From: Rhabdophis nuchalis
Lineage: Eukaryota; Chordata; Lepidosauria; Squamata; Natricidae
Direction: 5' to 3'
Assembly (NCBI GenBank): GCA_039707465.1
Contig: CM077644.1
Span: forward strand, 196,203,962-196,267,961
DNA length: 64,000 nt
This document shows positions 1-12,062 of the stretch, in pieces; within the stretch, counting starts at the first letter, position 1; every line of letters begins with the position of its first letter. Position numbers and translations under genes: made by a program. The notes beneath the pieces are model-generated. The model saw nothing but the letters and a program-made list of their open reading frames with translations, had not been told where the DNA came from and did no database searches.

Positions 1-408
1 TTTCATTAGCAGAATGCAGTCAAAAGGTATCTGGGACACAGTGTTCTGGCATTAAAGTCAGAACACAGAGAAATTCTTTATTATCACTATAGACTTTCAC
101 ACCATTTCAAAGAAAAATGTAGTGCATTGAATACTGTTCATATTCATGAAAGAGAGAGAGAGAGAGGAGGGAGGGAGGGAGGAAGGGAGGAAGTCCTTCT
201 TTTAACTTTGGTTTCTTAAAGTAAAACCAAGTCACTTCTTGTAAGGAGCATGCTTGTTAGTTTTGTTTGGGTAGCTGTAAAGTAAAATAAAACAGAGGAA
301 ACAAGAGTTTATGGATTCTAAAAAAAGACATAGGGAGTATTAATATGAAACAATTAGACATAGTGATTGTTAATGGGAGTAAACCATTTTTTCCCCTACC
401 AACCTTCC
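1..408. other. intergenic, no gene seen
   Basis: AT-rich sequence with the purine repeat; nothing coding recognised. Confidence 0.6.
152..193 (+). repeat. purine simple repeat
   Basis: GA repeats followed by GGGA units. Confidence 0.8.
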
Positions 409-1373
409 CTGGATGGGAAGTAACAGACTCAGACTCAACCCGTCCAAGACCGAGTGGCTGTGGTTTCCGGCATCCCGGTACAACCAGTTGACTCCATCAC
501 TGGCCATAGGGGGCGAACATCTTACCCCTGTGGATGGGGCACGCAACCTGGGCGTCCTCCTGGATACCCGGCTGTCCATGGAAGATCAAGTGACAGCCGT
601 GGCCAGGAGGGCATTCTACCAGGTTCGCCTGGTACGCCAGTTGCGTCCCCTATTGGATCGGGATGCTCTATGCACAGTCACTCATGCCCTCATGACATCC
701 CGACTGGACTACTGCAATGCTCTCTAAATGGGGCTCCCCTTGAGGTGCACCCGAAGACTTCAGCTTGTCCAGAATGCAGCCGCGTGAGCAATTATGGGAA
801 CCTCAAGGTTTGCCCACGTAACACCGCTCTTGCGCGAGCTGCATTGGCTGCCTGTCATCTTTCGGGTGCGCTTCAAGGTGTTGGCCATCATCTTTAAAGC
901 GCTCCATGGCATGGGACCTAGCTATCTGCAGGATCAGATTCTGCCCCATACATCCCTGCGGCTTGTGGGACTTCTCCGGGTGCCGTCCACTAGGCTATGC
1001 CCTGTGGGACTTCTCCGGGTGCCGTCCACTAGGCTATGCCAGCGGGCGACGCCCATGGGAAGGGCCATCTCTGTGGCGGGCCCAACCCTCTGGAACGACC
1101 TTCCCCCCGAAATTAGAACAACTACGGACCTCCGCTCCTTCCGTCAAAAACTGAAAACACACTTTTTCTGCTTGGCCGGCCTAGGTTAGTCTTCCGTTTA
1201 TTAATTGGGTTTTTAAAGGGTTTAGTTTTTTAGTATTGTGGGTTTTTAGCGCAGGGATAAATTGTTTAATTTTCTATTTTATCTATCTATATGTATTTTA
1301 TGTCTGTATTTTTTAATTTCCCTGTGCACCGCTCCGAGTCCCTTTGGGGAGAGGAAGCGGTCTATAAATTAAA
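409..1373 (+). mobile_element. L2/CR1-clade LINE, 5'-truncated copy
   Basis: Starts in the reverse transcriptase thumb region ([19 protein letters not shown]) and runs through [14 protein letters not shown] and RSFRQKLKTHFFCLAGLG to the 3' UTR and (ATT)n tail. The frame is kept where the 42277-45245 copy is shifted, but a Tyr codon has become TAA at about 724-726. A 39-bp tandem duplication (964-1002 and 1003-1041) adds 13 codons in frame. Non-functional. Confidence 0.88.
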
Positions 1374-1490
<117 letters not shown>

Positions 1491-1624
1491 GCAATATTTG
1501 CAAATGAAGAGTTGAAGTTATTGCCAACTAAAATTTGTGGATTGTCATATCTTTGATGCACAGCTTGGAACAGTAATGTAATTAATGATTTTGGAAAATA
1601 AATATAGCACCCCCCATTTTGATA

Positions 1625-1772
1625 ACTTTCAGTGATGTGATTCAAATAATTTAACAACCGGTTCTCTGCCCTAATGATTTCTTCCAACAACCAGTTCACC
1701 AAACTGCTCAGAAACTTAACAACCGGTTCTCCTGAAATAGTGAGAACTGGTTGAATCCCACCACTGATAACC
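1625..1772. mobile_element. fragment of the CAGTGGTGGG hAT family
   Basis: Three copies of an AACAACCGGTTCTC / ACCAGTTC-like motif and a right end GGTTGAATCCCACCACTG, matching the terminus of the 11669-12054 family. The left end is missing. Confidence 0.55.
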
Positions 1773-1943
1773 TTTATAACATACTAGGGTTGTTACAGAT
1801 TCTGTAAAGTTCCATTTGGACTCTTGAATGCATTTGAGGCTCATCCAAAGGCAATGGGCTTAATCTTGAATTTTCTGCTGTACTGATGATATTATTCTCT
1901 ACATGGCAATTATTAAAAGAACTCTGAGATACTTCTTTGTTGA

Positions 1944-1988
1944 CAGCTGTTTTTGAGAGATTTCTAACAGCTGTTTTTGAGAGATTTC
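1944..1988 (+). repeat. tandem duplication of a 24-bp unit
   Basis: AGCTGTTTTTGAGAGATTTC occurs twice in direct order, separated by TAAC. Confidence 0.85.
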
Positions 1989-2039
1989 ATAAAAGTGGCT
2001 GAAACTAAACAAAAGCAAATGCTGCATTGGTTTTGAAAA

Positions 2040-2490
2040 GATTGTTTCGCTAGGACACATCTCAGCTAAAGCACTAACCCATGATCCAAAGTAGATAGAA
2101 ACTATTTTGCAAGCTCCAATTCCCAAGAATCTGGATTTGCTGTGTTCTTTTCTAGCAATCACGGCTGCCTCATGAAATTTATTCCTAACTATGCCAATAT
2201 TTTGGTCCACTGCAACTACAAAAGGATTTGCTTGGCACTGGTCTGCAGTAATTGACTCTGCATTTCAACAGCTGAAAAGTTCATCAATTAAAGAATGTTC
2301 TTTGGCTTATTAAAATCTGAATGCCTCAACTTTTGTGATGACTGACGGTAGCCCTGTGGGACTAACTACAATCCTGTTAGAGACCCTGGGAGGCAGATCA
2401 AAGATGCCTGTTGCCAGTGCCAGCCTGTCATTTTCTTCTCTAGAGGGGGCATTCACAGATTGAGTACGTGCTCTTTATGAATCACAAATT
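2040..2490 (+). pseudogene. decayed Ty3/gypsy-type pol fragment (RT end to RNase H)
   Basis: With frameshifts the plus strand reads QAPIPKNLDLLCSFLAI, then KFIPNYANIL, TTKGFAWHWSAV, AFQQLKSSSIKE, FVMTDGSPVGLTTILL and PVASASLSFSSLEGAF. This order (P.N...LRSFLG, KFIP.., W......AF..LK, TDAS..G.G..L, AS..L...E) is that of the RT-RNase H junction of Ty3/gypsy LTR retrotransposons. At least one in-frame stop and two frameshifts. No LTR is visible nearby. Confidence 0.65.
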
Positions 2491-4399
2491 ACTCATATGC
2501 ATGATTCTCTTTTTATACATATAATTTTTATTAAAACTTTTAAACAAGAAAGTAAAAATGAAGAGAAATTAACATAAAGGAAGAAAAAAGAAAAAGAAAA
2601 ATTATAGGAAAAGAAAAAAGTACGGGAAAAGAAAAAAGTTGAAAAAATAGAAAAAAGATATAAAGAAATCGCTTCTGATATTCTTTATGGCAGTTATAAG
2701 TACAAATATATTTCAACATCTATAAAGTTATATAATTTCTTTCTATAATGTAACCTAGCTACTCATCAAAACCATAAATTGCAGGCTCATCATTTTTATT
2801 TTTATGCACAGAGACCACAAGAGGCTTTCAGTCACCAATAAATATGGATAATATCTTTTATCTAGTCAAAGAAATCAATTTGTCCATTTCAGCAAAATCT
2901 GTCAACTTCATCAACCATCCACCATGCATGGTTAGTGAACCATGCACCATTTTCCTACTTTAAGTCCTGCATCTTGGAGATTACAACCACATATGAAAAT
3001 AAACATAGCTGATTCCATATCACATCTTGATTCAGGATCAAACTAATTTGTGGAAGAATATGTCTCTCCAGTAGTTGGTTTATGTTTGCTGGATTTTGAG
3101 GCATTATCATTAAAAGAACTCCCTTGTCTTTTCAGCAAGATGCCCTGCTTACAAGACTTTGAACATTGAATCTGCAATCGGCCACAAGCAATTCTCATTC
3201 TATTGCAACCATTTAAGCATCTCACCTGTATAAATATTCTCTTGTGGGTTGAGCTACATCTCAATCTAAAGTGTACAAGATATTAAAGTTAATTTATTAT
3301 TTAATTATTCGTCAAATTTATATGACTGTCAGACAAACTGAGAAGATGCAAAGAAGTGGAAGGGGGGTTTAAAATGCATGGCTTTTGTGTGCAATTTTAC
3401 CAGAAAATTTTAACTCAGATGTTGAGTATTATTTCAAGAAAAGCACTCTTTGTGTGCAAACTCAACTTTTACATGTTGATTAGCTGCTGTTGTAGAGAAT
3501 AAAGATGACCATGGCAGAAACATGCAGGAACTGTTACCTAGGCAAAGAGGGCCTGAAACATTTTTTAAATTCACAAGAAACATCTTCAAGAAAAAACAAA
3601 AAAGTCCAGTTGCCTTTTGAAAAAGCACCTTTGGGACAACCATGACCTGGATGACTGAGAATCACCACAGACATCCCAAACAACATTTGAAAGAGGCTCA
3701 GGCAGACAGATCTCTAACTCACCAGAATACAAGAATGAAGACAAGGAGGTACTGCACAATCAGATTTATAAAATTCTGCTATTATAGCCAATCTCAATAA
3801 ATAATAGTTTTAGCTTCCCTATGGAATTTACTCATCTAATTACTTAGTTGTGCTGACAATTAGGCCCCTTTCCACCAAGTTGATCAATGAGAAAATTAGG
3901 CTTTGATTTTGTTGACAAATCAAACAAATATGATACAACAAATATGAGGCCTTATAAACATTCATTTTTCTTCCCATACAGAAACATACCACTATGCTGA
4001 GAGACTGGGAAAATCCAGCAGTATTATATCATTTTAAATGGGTGTTGGAAATAAGTTACATCCCACACCATTGTGTATTCCAATTTATCTCCATATGTAT
4101 ATAGAGGTTTAGGAAAGGGCCTTGAAAGATAGGAAGAAAATGTGCTACCAAACAATGGTCAGATAAATGGTGTTTCCATTCTAAGAAACTAATTTGAAAA
4201 AATGACTCAGACTGCACATCTGCAACCCCTTTACAAACAAAGATAAAGCGAGGAGGAGAAAAGTACCATCAGACTCTATTACTATGGCTGTTACAATAAA
4301 AATAGTCCTGACTTACATGGCATTGGTTTCTTGGTCTAAAGATGGGAGGGAGGGTGGGAGGGAGGGAGAGAGAATAGATGAAGAAGGGGGTCCGCCTAT
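2491..4399. other. intergenic, no gene seen
   Basis: AT-rich. 2505-2670 is A-rich and starts like the reverse-oriented 3' end of a LINE (TTTTTATTAAAACTTTTAAA); not assigned. Short open frames lack family features. Confidence 0.5.
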
Positions 4400-4678
4400 T
4401 TTCCAAAACATCAAAAGGCAAGACAAGAAACAATGGATGGAAACTAATCAAGGAGAGAAGCAACCTAGAACTAAGAACAAATTTCCTAACAGTGAGAACA
4501 ATTAATCAGCAGAATGGCTTGCCTTCAGAAGTTGTGGGTGCTGTAACAGTGGAGGTTTTTAAAGAGTCTGAACAGTCACTTGTCTAGAATGGTACAGGGT
4601 CTCCTGCTAGAGCAGGGGGTTGGACTAGAAGTCCTCCAAGTCCCTCTTAACCCTGTTATGCTGTTTTCTATTATAGGG
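4400..4678 (+). mobile_element. CR1 LINE 3' end
   Basis: Matches the CR1 3' region: GGAGAGAAGCAACCTAGAAC, AGCAGGGGGTTGGACTAGAA and a terminal CTGTTATGCTGTTTTCTATT-like end. 5'-truncated. The codons before it correspond to CR1 ORF2 C-terminus. A GGGA-rich tract (4338-4372) lies just upstream. Confidence 0.8.
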
Positions 4679-5167
4679 CTGTGTGTGTGTGCATGTGTGT
4701 TTCTGAACTGCTAGAAGCTATTTTTCATGTGCAACATAGAAGCTTAGGTAACTGGCAGTTAAGAAGTTAATAAGACATCTGTGAAAGCTCATTAATGGGT
4801 ATTGAATAATTTGTTGACAATTTCAGGAGTATCTAAATCATGAGTTAAATGGATTTCAAGATTCTGTTATCCTAACAGAGTATGTGGATCATTTTTCTTT
4901 CATTAGCAATGAAGCAGAAATAACAATTTTATTTATATGCATACACATTTCCACGCCTAAAGCTTGTCCCTTTCAAATTGCTAGCACTAAATCTTATTCA
5001 ACTCTCAATGTGGAGAGAAATGTGGAATTAGCAATAAGCCACCTTGCTAGCAACTTTGTTCACTGCGTGTTAAAAAAAATTAATATCAGAACTGATAAAA
5101 TGCTTTGGCTTCCTTTGTTTTCAAGATAGTAATGTAATCAATGACTGAAAATAATGTAGTGATAGTT

Positions 5168-5500
5168 ACAGGTAGTTCTTACTTACCAACCAAGTGACTG
5201 TTCAAAATTGTAATAGCATGAATCAGTGGTACTTTCAACTGGTCCTCCAAGTTCCAACCATTGCATCATCTCCACAATCACAGAATTATGCTTCTGGACC
5301 TTGGCAACCAGCTTGCAATTATTAAAGTTGCAGCATCTTGCAATTATGTGATCACCATTTGTAACCTTCCCTGCAGGCTTCCCACAAGCAAAATCAGTGG
5401 GAAAGTGAAATGGTCATGTGGCATCATGCTTTACAACCACATCCTTTAGCAATGGCAGTCCTGGTCCCAATTGGTATTGTAATTTGAAGGCCATCTGCAT
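5168..5500. mobile_element. decayed TA-type MITE copy
   Basis: Begins CAGGTAGTTCTTACTTACCA after TA and keeps CAAAATCAGTGGGAAAGTGA and TTGTAACCTTCCCTGCAGGC-like remnants. Right end unclear. Confidence 0.5.
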
Positions 5501-7010
5501 TTAATCTAGAGTACTTATACTGATCAATCAATTCATCACAGTGCTATAATTTGAGTTGAGGAATTTTACTATGGGAGATTGAATTTATTTATTTTCTTTA
5601 GAGTTGCCATCTATGTCTGGAATATTAGTTAAATTTTGATTAATTGGTTAGTTGTATGGATAAATGTATATATGAATAAAAACAACAGTTCTGAATAACT
5701 ACTTTCTGTGTTTTCATCTTATATAGCACATTACCAAAAAATGCTGTTCAGCTTCTGGTATGAGGAAATACTAGTAGTCAGCAATGCCTGTTTGAGTGAC
5801 CAGTCATGGTTTGAGGTCATTTAGAGACTATCAAATGCTAAAAGTCTCCTTCACCCACTAGATAAGTTCTGATAGGAATGGTATAAAGCTAACTTGGGGT
5901 ATCTAGGATCTAACAACTTTGAGATAAGTTCATTTCCTCAACATACCTCAGACTGACTAACAAGCATGTTGTTTTCTTTTTTTGTGGACAACAAAAACAA
6001 ATACACACAAGCACAAGGCAACAGATGACTGAAAAAAGGAAGGAAAAGAGAGGGGAAATGTCCCTCCACCTTTTAACCTGTCCAATGTCATCTACTGTGG
6101 CTGTTTCCAGCTTCAAAAAAAAAGGTGTTTGTCCAAGATAAATAGATGGGCATAAAACCTTACATTACAATAACTACAGTGGCACAGAATATGGAACATA
6201 TTGCTTAAGCAAATTATTTCTATTCAATTAATTTACTTGTAGTTCAAGGAATATTTCCAAACTTAAAAGTCTCCCAGCACTTCAAATATCTGATACACCA
6301 AGTCTGTTAAAATGGGAACATTTGTAAGAATCTGAAAATTAGTCTGCTTGATAAACTCTTTAGTTGCATGTCACACCAGAATTTCTGCTGTGATATCCTG
6401 AAGATTCTGATTTATTATTTGTTCTGGCCATTGCAATACAAAAGCAGATTGCAAAGTTAGTTATAAAAGAAGCAATAAGCAAATTGTTCAGTGCTACAGG
6501 AGTGAGTAAGCATGTTCATTGGATAGGTGTATTTAATGACAGGTAGGAAGTATGAGGACCATGATTCAGGCTGATTTCTCAGGTTGATTTAAGCATTTCA
6601 GTTTCCAAGAAGAAAACAATAAAAACCTAAAATAATATATCTCCATAGGATAGATTTAACAAATGACCTTTGACCATATAGTTAGGTACCTGTTTGTTCA
6701 TTTTATAAGGCATAAAATACATCTTTGCTACTTGTAAAAATATAAATGCCTGTCATGTATAGGTTCTCAGTGTCATATCTATGTATTGACACAATTCAGA
6801 ATTATGTCAATTTTGCATAACAATCAGTCAGTTCAGTTTGAAGTTAAGAAAAGTAGGGCGAACTCCCTCCAGATTCTATGTAGATTTCTATCAGATTCCT
6901 ATCTAATGGGAATTCAGAAGTTGTTGTGTCGATCATCACTTCCATCATCTGGAATTTCCTCCCTAGAGGGATTTGATCTTCTTTTCCCCTTCTGGGTTTC
7001 AAGACAGGTT
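5501..7010. other. intergenic, no gene seen
   Basis: AT-rich non-coding sequence without recognisable elements. Confidence 0.5.
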
Positions 7011-7118
7011 CAGGGGTTCCCAAACTTGGCAACTTTAAGACTTGTGGACTTCAACTCCCAGAAGTCCACAAGTCTTAAAGTCCACAAGTCTTAAAGTTGC
7101 CAAGTTTGGGAACCCCTG
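7011..7118. mobile_element. palindromic hAT MITE, 108 bp, near-perfect hairpin
   Basis: Starts CAGGGGTTCCCAAACTTGG and ends CCAAGTTTGGGAACCCCTG, arms almost perfectly complementary. The right arm repeats TCCACAAGTCTTAAAG twice. No convincing 8-bp duplication at the flanks. Confidence 0.85.
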
Positions 7119-8425
7119 GGTTAAATCTTACCTAGTCCATCAAATGCAGGAGGAAATTATGCTGGGGTAATGGAGTGAATTTGCAAAAGCATGATTTTAA
7201 GTATTTTCCTCTGCATTATTAGAATTTGGTTTTGTTTGTTGACATTTTGGAATAGTGTGTTCCCAAAGTAGGCAAAATCAGCTAGGATAAGAAAAAAGCA
7301 TCATGAGAAAGGGGGGAAATAGGTCACTATGACCTGCGTTTTCTGAATAGTCAAGGCCATTGTATAAGACCATCCATTTTCACTTGCTCCTTGACGTTCC
7401 AAATGTGCCCACCAGTTTGTCATCTTCAGCTTTATGTGACATGTTCTCAACCTTTGATTCAGTTTATGCTAACAGTCACTTTATTTTTAGGCATTGGAGT
7501 GCAATTCTACATATATTTAACTGCAAGTAAATTTCACTGAGTATAATGAAATGTATTTTTGAATAAGCATACATACAGAAGTGTAGCAACCCACTCAGCT
7601 AATTATTATTCTGCTATTCACTGACATCCATCAAAATCATCATCATCAAAAATTAAGATCTGATAGGGAGAAAAGGCAAGAAAGAAAAGAAAAGAGAGAA
7701 AGAAAAGAAAAGCTTCTTGTCCAAGGGATGAAAGTTGGTATTATTATTCTCTTTTAAAAGGGTAGGGAAGGAAAATAAAAAGTAAGCTGACTATCAAAGT
7801 GATTACAATTTTGTTAAATATTATGTAGGGACAAATTTTCATGCTGTGTTTTTCAACTCTCAAGGGAAAAGGAGCAATTTATATGCTGTGCTTAGGTTTG
7901 TTCTTACCCTTTGAAATCTTTGGTGAAGTTTTAAAACATTACAAAAAGAATGATAAGAAAAATAATATTTTTAACTTGCTTTTAAGAATATGTCCTTTCC
8001 CTGACCTTCAATGTCAAACTGCAAAGAAGCAATGTGAACAGAAGTTTTTATGTCCCAGGTATGTTCTTTAATCACATCTTCAAAGAATTTGTCTTAAACT
8101 ATGCAAGATTTAATTGATCTGCTTAATTACTTGCTATATCCACTCCAAGGACCATTATTATTGCTTTAGGTTGTAATCTTATGCTCATACTTGCCAGAAT
8201 ATGTCATATGGAAGAGCTACATTGCCAGCTACAAAAAATTAACTTTTCCTATTATGAGAAAAGTAGCTACCACTTCTTCTTTTTTTAAGGCATCCACCTT
8301 TCTCTTGCCTTTTGAACCCATAGATGTGCAGTGTGTAATACACTAGCTAAGAAACAGAGATGTAAAGTAATTGACTCCGAGTTAAATGCTGCATCACTGC
8401 CATGAATTTATTCCATCCTCTAGCT
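7119..8425. other. intergenic, no gene seen
   Basis: AT-rich; an AAAG-rich stretch at 7670-7715. Nothing coding recognised. Confidence 0.5.
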
Positions 8426-8604
8426 CAGTGGCCCCCAATCTGCCGGGCACCAGAGATCAGTTCTGTGGAGAGAGGTTTTGTCACGGACTGGAGGGAGCAT
8501 GGTTTCATATGTTGCCTGCATCCTGCAGATGGGGTTCACTTGTTTGTATGGCCCAGTTTCTGGCATGCTGCAGATCGATACTGGTCCTGGGTTGGGGATC
8601 CCTG
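8426..8604. mobile_element. hAT-type MITE, old copy related to 13565-13994
   Basis: Ends CAGTGGCCCCCAATCTG / GGGTTGGGGATCCCTG. Flanks CTCTAGCT (8418-8425) and CTGTAGCC (8605-8612) agree at 6 of 8 positions. Internally similar to the 13565 element but diverged and shorter. Confidence 0.75.
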
Positions 8605-9439
8605 CTGTAGCCAATTAATTAACACCTGCGGTATAAAAATGCTGCCTCTTGCCTATAAAAGCAATGTTTTATCAGCCTGGACATTCCTTTGATTTTCTCA
8701 GCCTGCATGCTGAAAAGTCTGAGGACACAATCCACAATTTGAAAATTATCATGGTTAGGAAATTCTCTTCTGATATTCTGAATGAGGAATTTGCACCTCT
8801 AAATTATTATACAGCTAGTGGTGAGGGATGCTGAGATTTAGAATATATCCATATCAAAAGGGCAATGTGTTTCTTACCATACCATAGCTTCATACATTTA
8901 TTCATAACATATTCAGAATGCCTGTTTTGACTTAGGATACACAATTCTCTAAAAAGCACAATTATTCTGAGGAAATAAATGAAAATTTAAAGAAAAGAAA
9001 AAAATAGAATGTTTCTTGCATAGCAGTTCAAAGATGCTGATTCAGAGGAAAAATCCTGGTTAGTCTTGTTTTTGCAGGAGAAGCTCCAGTTGGAATATTT
9101 TCAACAATACACTATAACCTCTTGGGCCAGTTTTATGCCTAATGCCTTATTTTTCTATGCCCTATTCTTAGTGAGTGATCTGTTACAGCTGAGTCATATT
9201 CTCAGTGGGTGGCCCTGGCTCAACTTGGCACATAAACTTCCAAAAGATTTCAGGAGACATGGCCAATATATCAGGTGGTCATTTAGGAAACATTAATGTT
9301 CTGATTTCCATTCAGAACAATTGGGACTTTTATTTCTGATACACTCTGGAAAGTCACATTTCTTTTTCTCCTCTGGTATAAATGAGTCCAGACTAAACTG
9401 GATTTTCATGACTAGTCCAAAACATTTATTGTAAACTGA

Positions 9440-9640
9440 CAACGGACTGAGATAACATGCCACTTCCACTCTATGTGCATCTTGCTCCCTTCCATCTCAC
9501 CTTTGATTATATTTAGTCAGTTTTAACATTAATATTTATTATTTTAATATTTTATCTTGTTTTACTTAGATGTAAGCTGCCTAGAGTCACCTCTTGGTGA
9601 GATGGGTGACATACAAATTTAATGAATAAATTACAATGTT
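9440..9640 (+). mobile_element. L2-like LINE 3' end
   Basis: Contains GTAAGCTGCCTAGAGTCACC and GAGATGGGTGACATACAAAT followed by an AATAAAT-type tail. This is the common 3' end of squamate L2-type elements. Strongly decayed. Confidence 0.65.
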
Positions 9641-11668
9641 TAAATTACAATAAAGATTCTAGGATAGGCACAAAGCAATGCATGAAAGTTCATCTTAATT
9701 ATCACTTATTTCTCCGCTCATCTTTCCAACAATTCTTTATAAGTTCTAAGGTAGCAGCAGCTAAGTCATAAAACCCCAAGGACATGGCTTAGCTTAACAG
9801 GGAAGTGTTGGTAATATAAATTACAATGGCACCAAGAAATTAATATAAGATGTTTTGGGAAAATAAGGATATTTGGAATTCAGTGTGGCCAGCAGACACC
9901 AATTTTGAAAACTGAAGCCTTTAAACACATATTAATACAAATGGGTTGTCCAAAAGACTAATATGGCTTGCTGCGCTGAACAATACAGGCATTCATTTTA
10001 GTGATTAACAACAGTTGCTCTAGAATGCATCTAAGTCTTTGTTGAACTCATAATTTCCAGCTTGTAGGACTCTAACTTAACATGTGCATATGGAATGAGG
10101 AACCTACATATCTGGAGATTACTAATTGAGATAGAAAAGCATAGATACAAATGTGAAGTAATAAACAGCATCCATATTTTTGGAGGAGAAATGCCTAGTG
10201 GATTATGCTAAAGTTTTCAGACATATTTTCAAACAGAGTGCTTTTTTCCCCTTTAAGGCAACTGAGTAGTGATACTGTATTTCAGCGTGTTGATGGCTTT
10301 CTTGTGTTTAATATATTTTTGCTTGAGTGCCCTATAGTAATTTTGTTTGAAAGCAAACTTAACTACTATGATAGTTGCTTAGAGTGGGCAAATTAAATTA
10401 AGCTTCTGGCACATGATTTAAACTTTGGTACAGCTAATTAAGTATCTAATGGGTGAGGATGTTAAGAATCAGTAATGTTAAGGGCTAATAGCATAGTCAA
10501 ATCTTCCTTCTAACCATTGTCTACCTCCTTCAATGTCAGTGGCTTGCAATGTCCTACTAGGATCTCAAATTATTTTGGCTGATTGATCTTCAGTTGTAAG
10601 GACCCTAGTGACACTTGGGGGTTATTTGCAATGTGCTAGCTCAGATGCTGTCAATACAAAGATAAATTCACAAGCTTTCAGGAAAACATCTAATGAGAGC
10701 AGAGGGTAAATCAGCATGCACTGATAGATCACAAAGGATTTATGAGTTGCTCTTTGGTAGCAATAGTTGTTCCCCATCCTAAGGAGAAATAAAGCAAGGA
10801 GCCAGGAATGGTCAATCTGGAGTTGCTTTTCATGAGGAATTTGTGCTTGCAATTAAGTTTTGATATCCAAAATAAGCCTAGGATTGAAACTCTTTTCCCC
10901 CCCAAGTGCATTCGTTTTGAGCCAAGCTCAAGTGCCTAGCAAGATTTCACTAACAAATAAAGTTAATCCTACTAACTTGAAAACACTGTAATGTTGATTG
11001 AAAGGAGTGGGGGAAATTTATGGTTTTAAATATCAAGACCTTTGAATGTTCTTTGATGAAATTAAGGCGTGCTTAATTATTGCACCTCTTGGCTTCTATT
11101 TAGCAATGTTCCAAATAGCATAGGAGCAATAAAAATAAAAGGCAAACAAATTTACAAGAACAGGCCATTTTCCTAGTGTCATTTGAAAGTGTCCTGCTCC
11201 AGCAGTTACTTCTTTAGTCATGTATGGAGAGTTGCAAGAATAGTATGTCTAGCTAAAACATGTCGAAACAGAGCGGAAGAAGCACATATTCTGTATATAA
11301 AATCAGTTTGTTGGAACAAGTTTCCTGAGATTAGCTAAAACAACAGCATATGTAAGTAAGTAAATAACTAAGGGGCATGCATAAGCACACCAAGGTGCCT
11401 ACTGTCCCTGTCCTAACGTTCCCTTTTATTCGTATACATCTCATATATGGAAAATCATGTTTATACCTATTTATGTTATCTAATACATGCTTGATGAAAT
11501 AAATAAATAAATGAATAGATGAATGAATGAACGAATAAATAAATAAACAAACAAATAACATGCTTGGTGAAACAAACAAACAAACACCACACCACACCAA
11601 CCCACACCAAAACAACGACCCTTCAGTGGTACTATTGCACTGCAAGAAATTCAGTAGAACATACCGTC
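9641..11668. other. intergenic, no gene seen
   Basis: AT-rich; AAAT/GAAT-type repeats at 11498-11585. No coding signal. Confidence 0.5.
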
Positions 11669-12054
11669 CAGTGGTGGGTTCCGGATCTTGTCACAACTGG
11701 TATGCTGCAACAGGGCCAGGCATCCACCATGTGTTTGTGTGCTGCGTTCGCGTGCACACCCACTGCCTGCAATGCTCCTGTGGCTTGGCGGAGCATTGCG
11801 TAGGCGCCGTACTATTATTTTATTATTTATTTTATTAGATTTCTAGACCGCCCCCTCTCCTGGGGGGGACTCGGGGCGGTGTGTACACTGCTTGCACTTG
11901 TGTAAATGGCCCAGTTGATCAAATACAGCTCAGGAATGCAGGCAGGCAGGTGGGCCCTCCAAAGCATTGTACGGGAACAGTGCTTGCTGCTCCCAGCAGG
12001 CATCGGTATGCCTGTACGGGGGGTGGGGGGGGTACCACTCTCAACCCACCACTG
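11669..12054. mobile_element. hAT-type MITE, 386 bp, with nested LINE fragment
   Basis: Ends CAGTGGTGGGTTCC / CAACCCACCACTG, flanked by ATACCGTC (11661-11668) and ATACTGTC (12055-12062), 7 of 8 matching. A minus-strand L2-type 3' end (about 11811-11883, with GACTCGGGGCGGTG) is inserted inside. Confidence 0.82.
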
Positions 12055-12062
12055 ATACTGTC

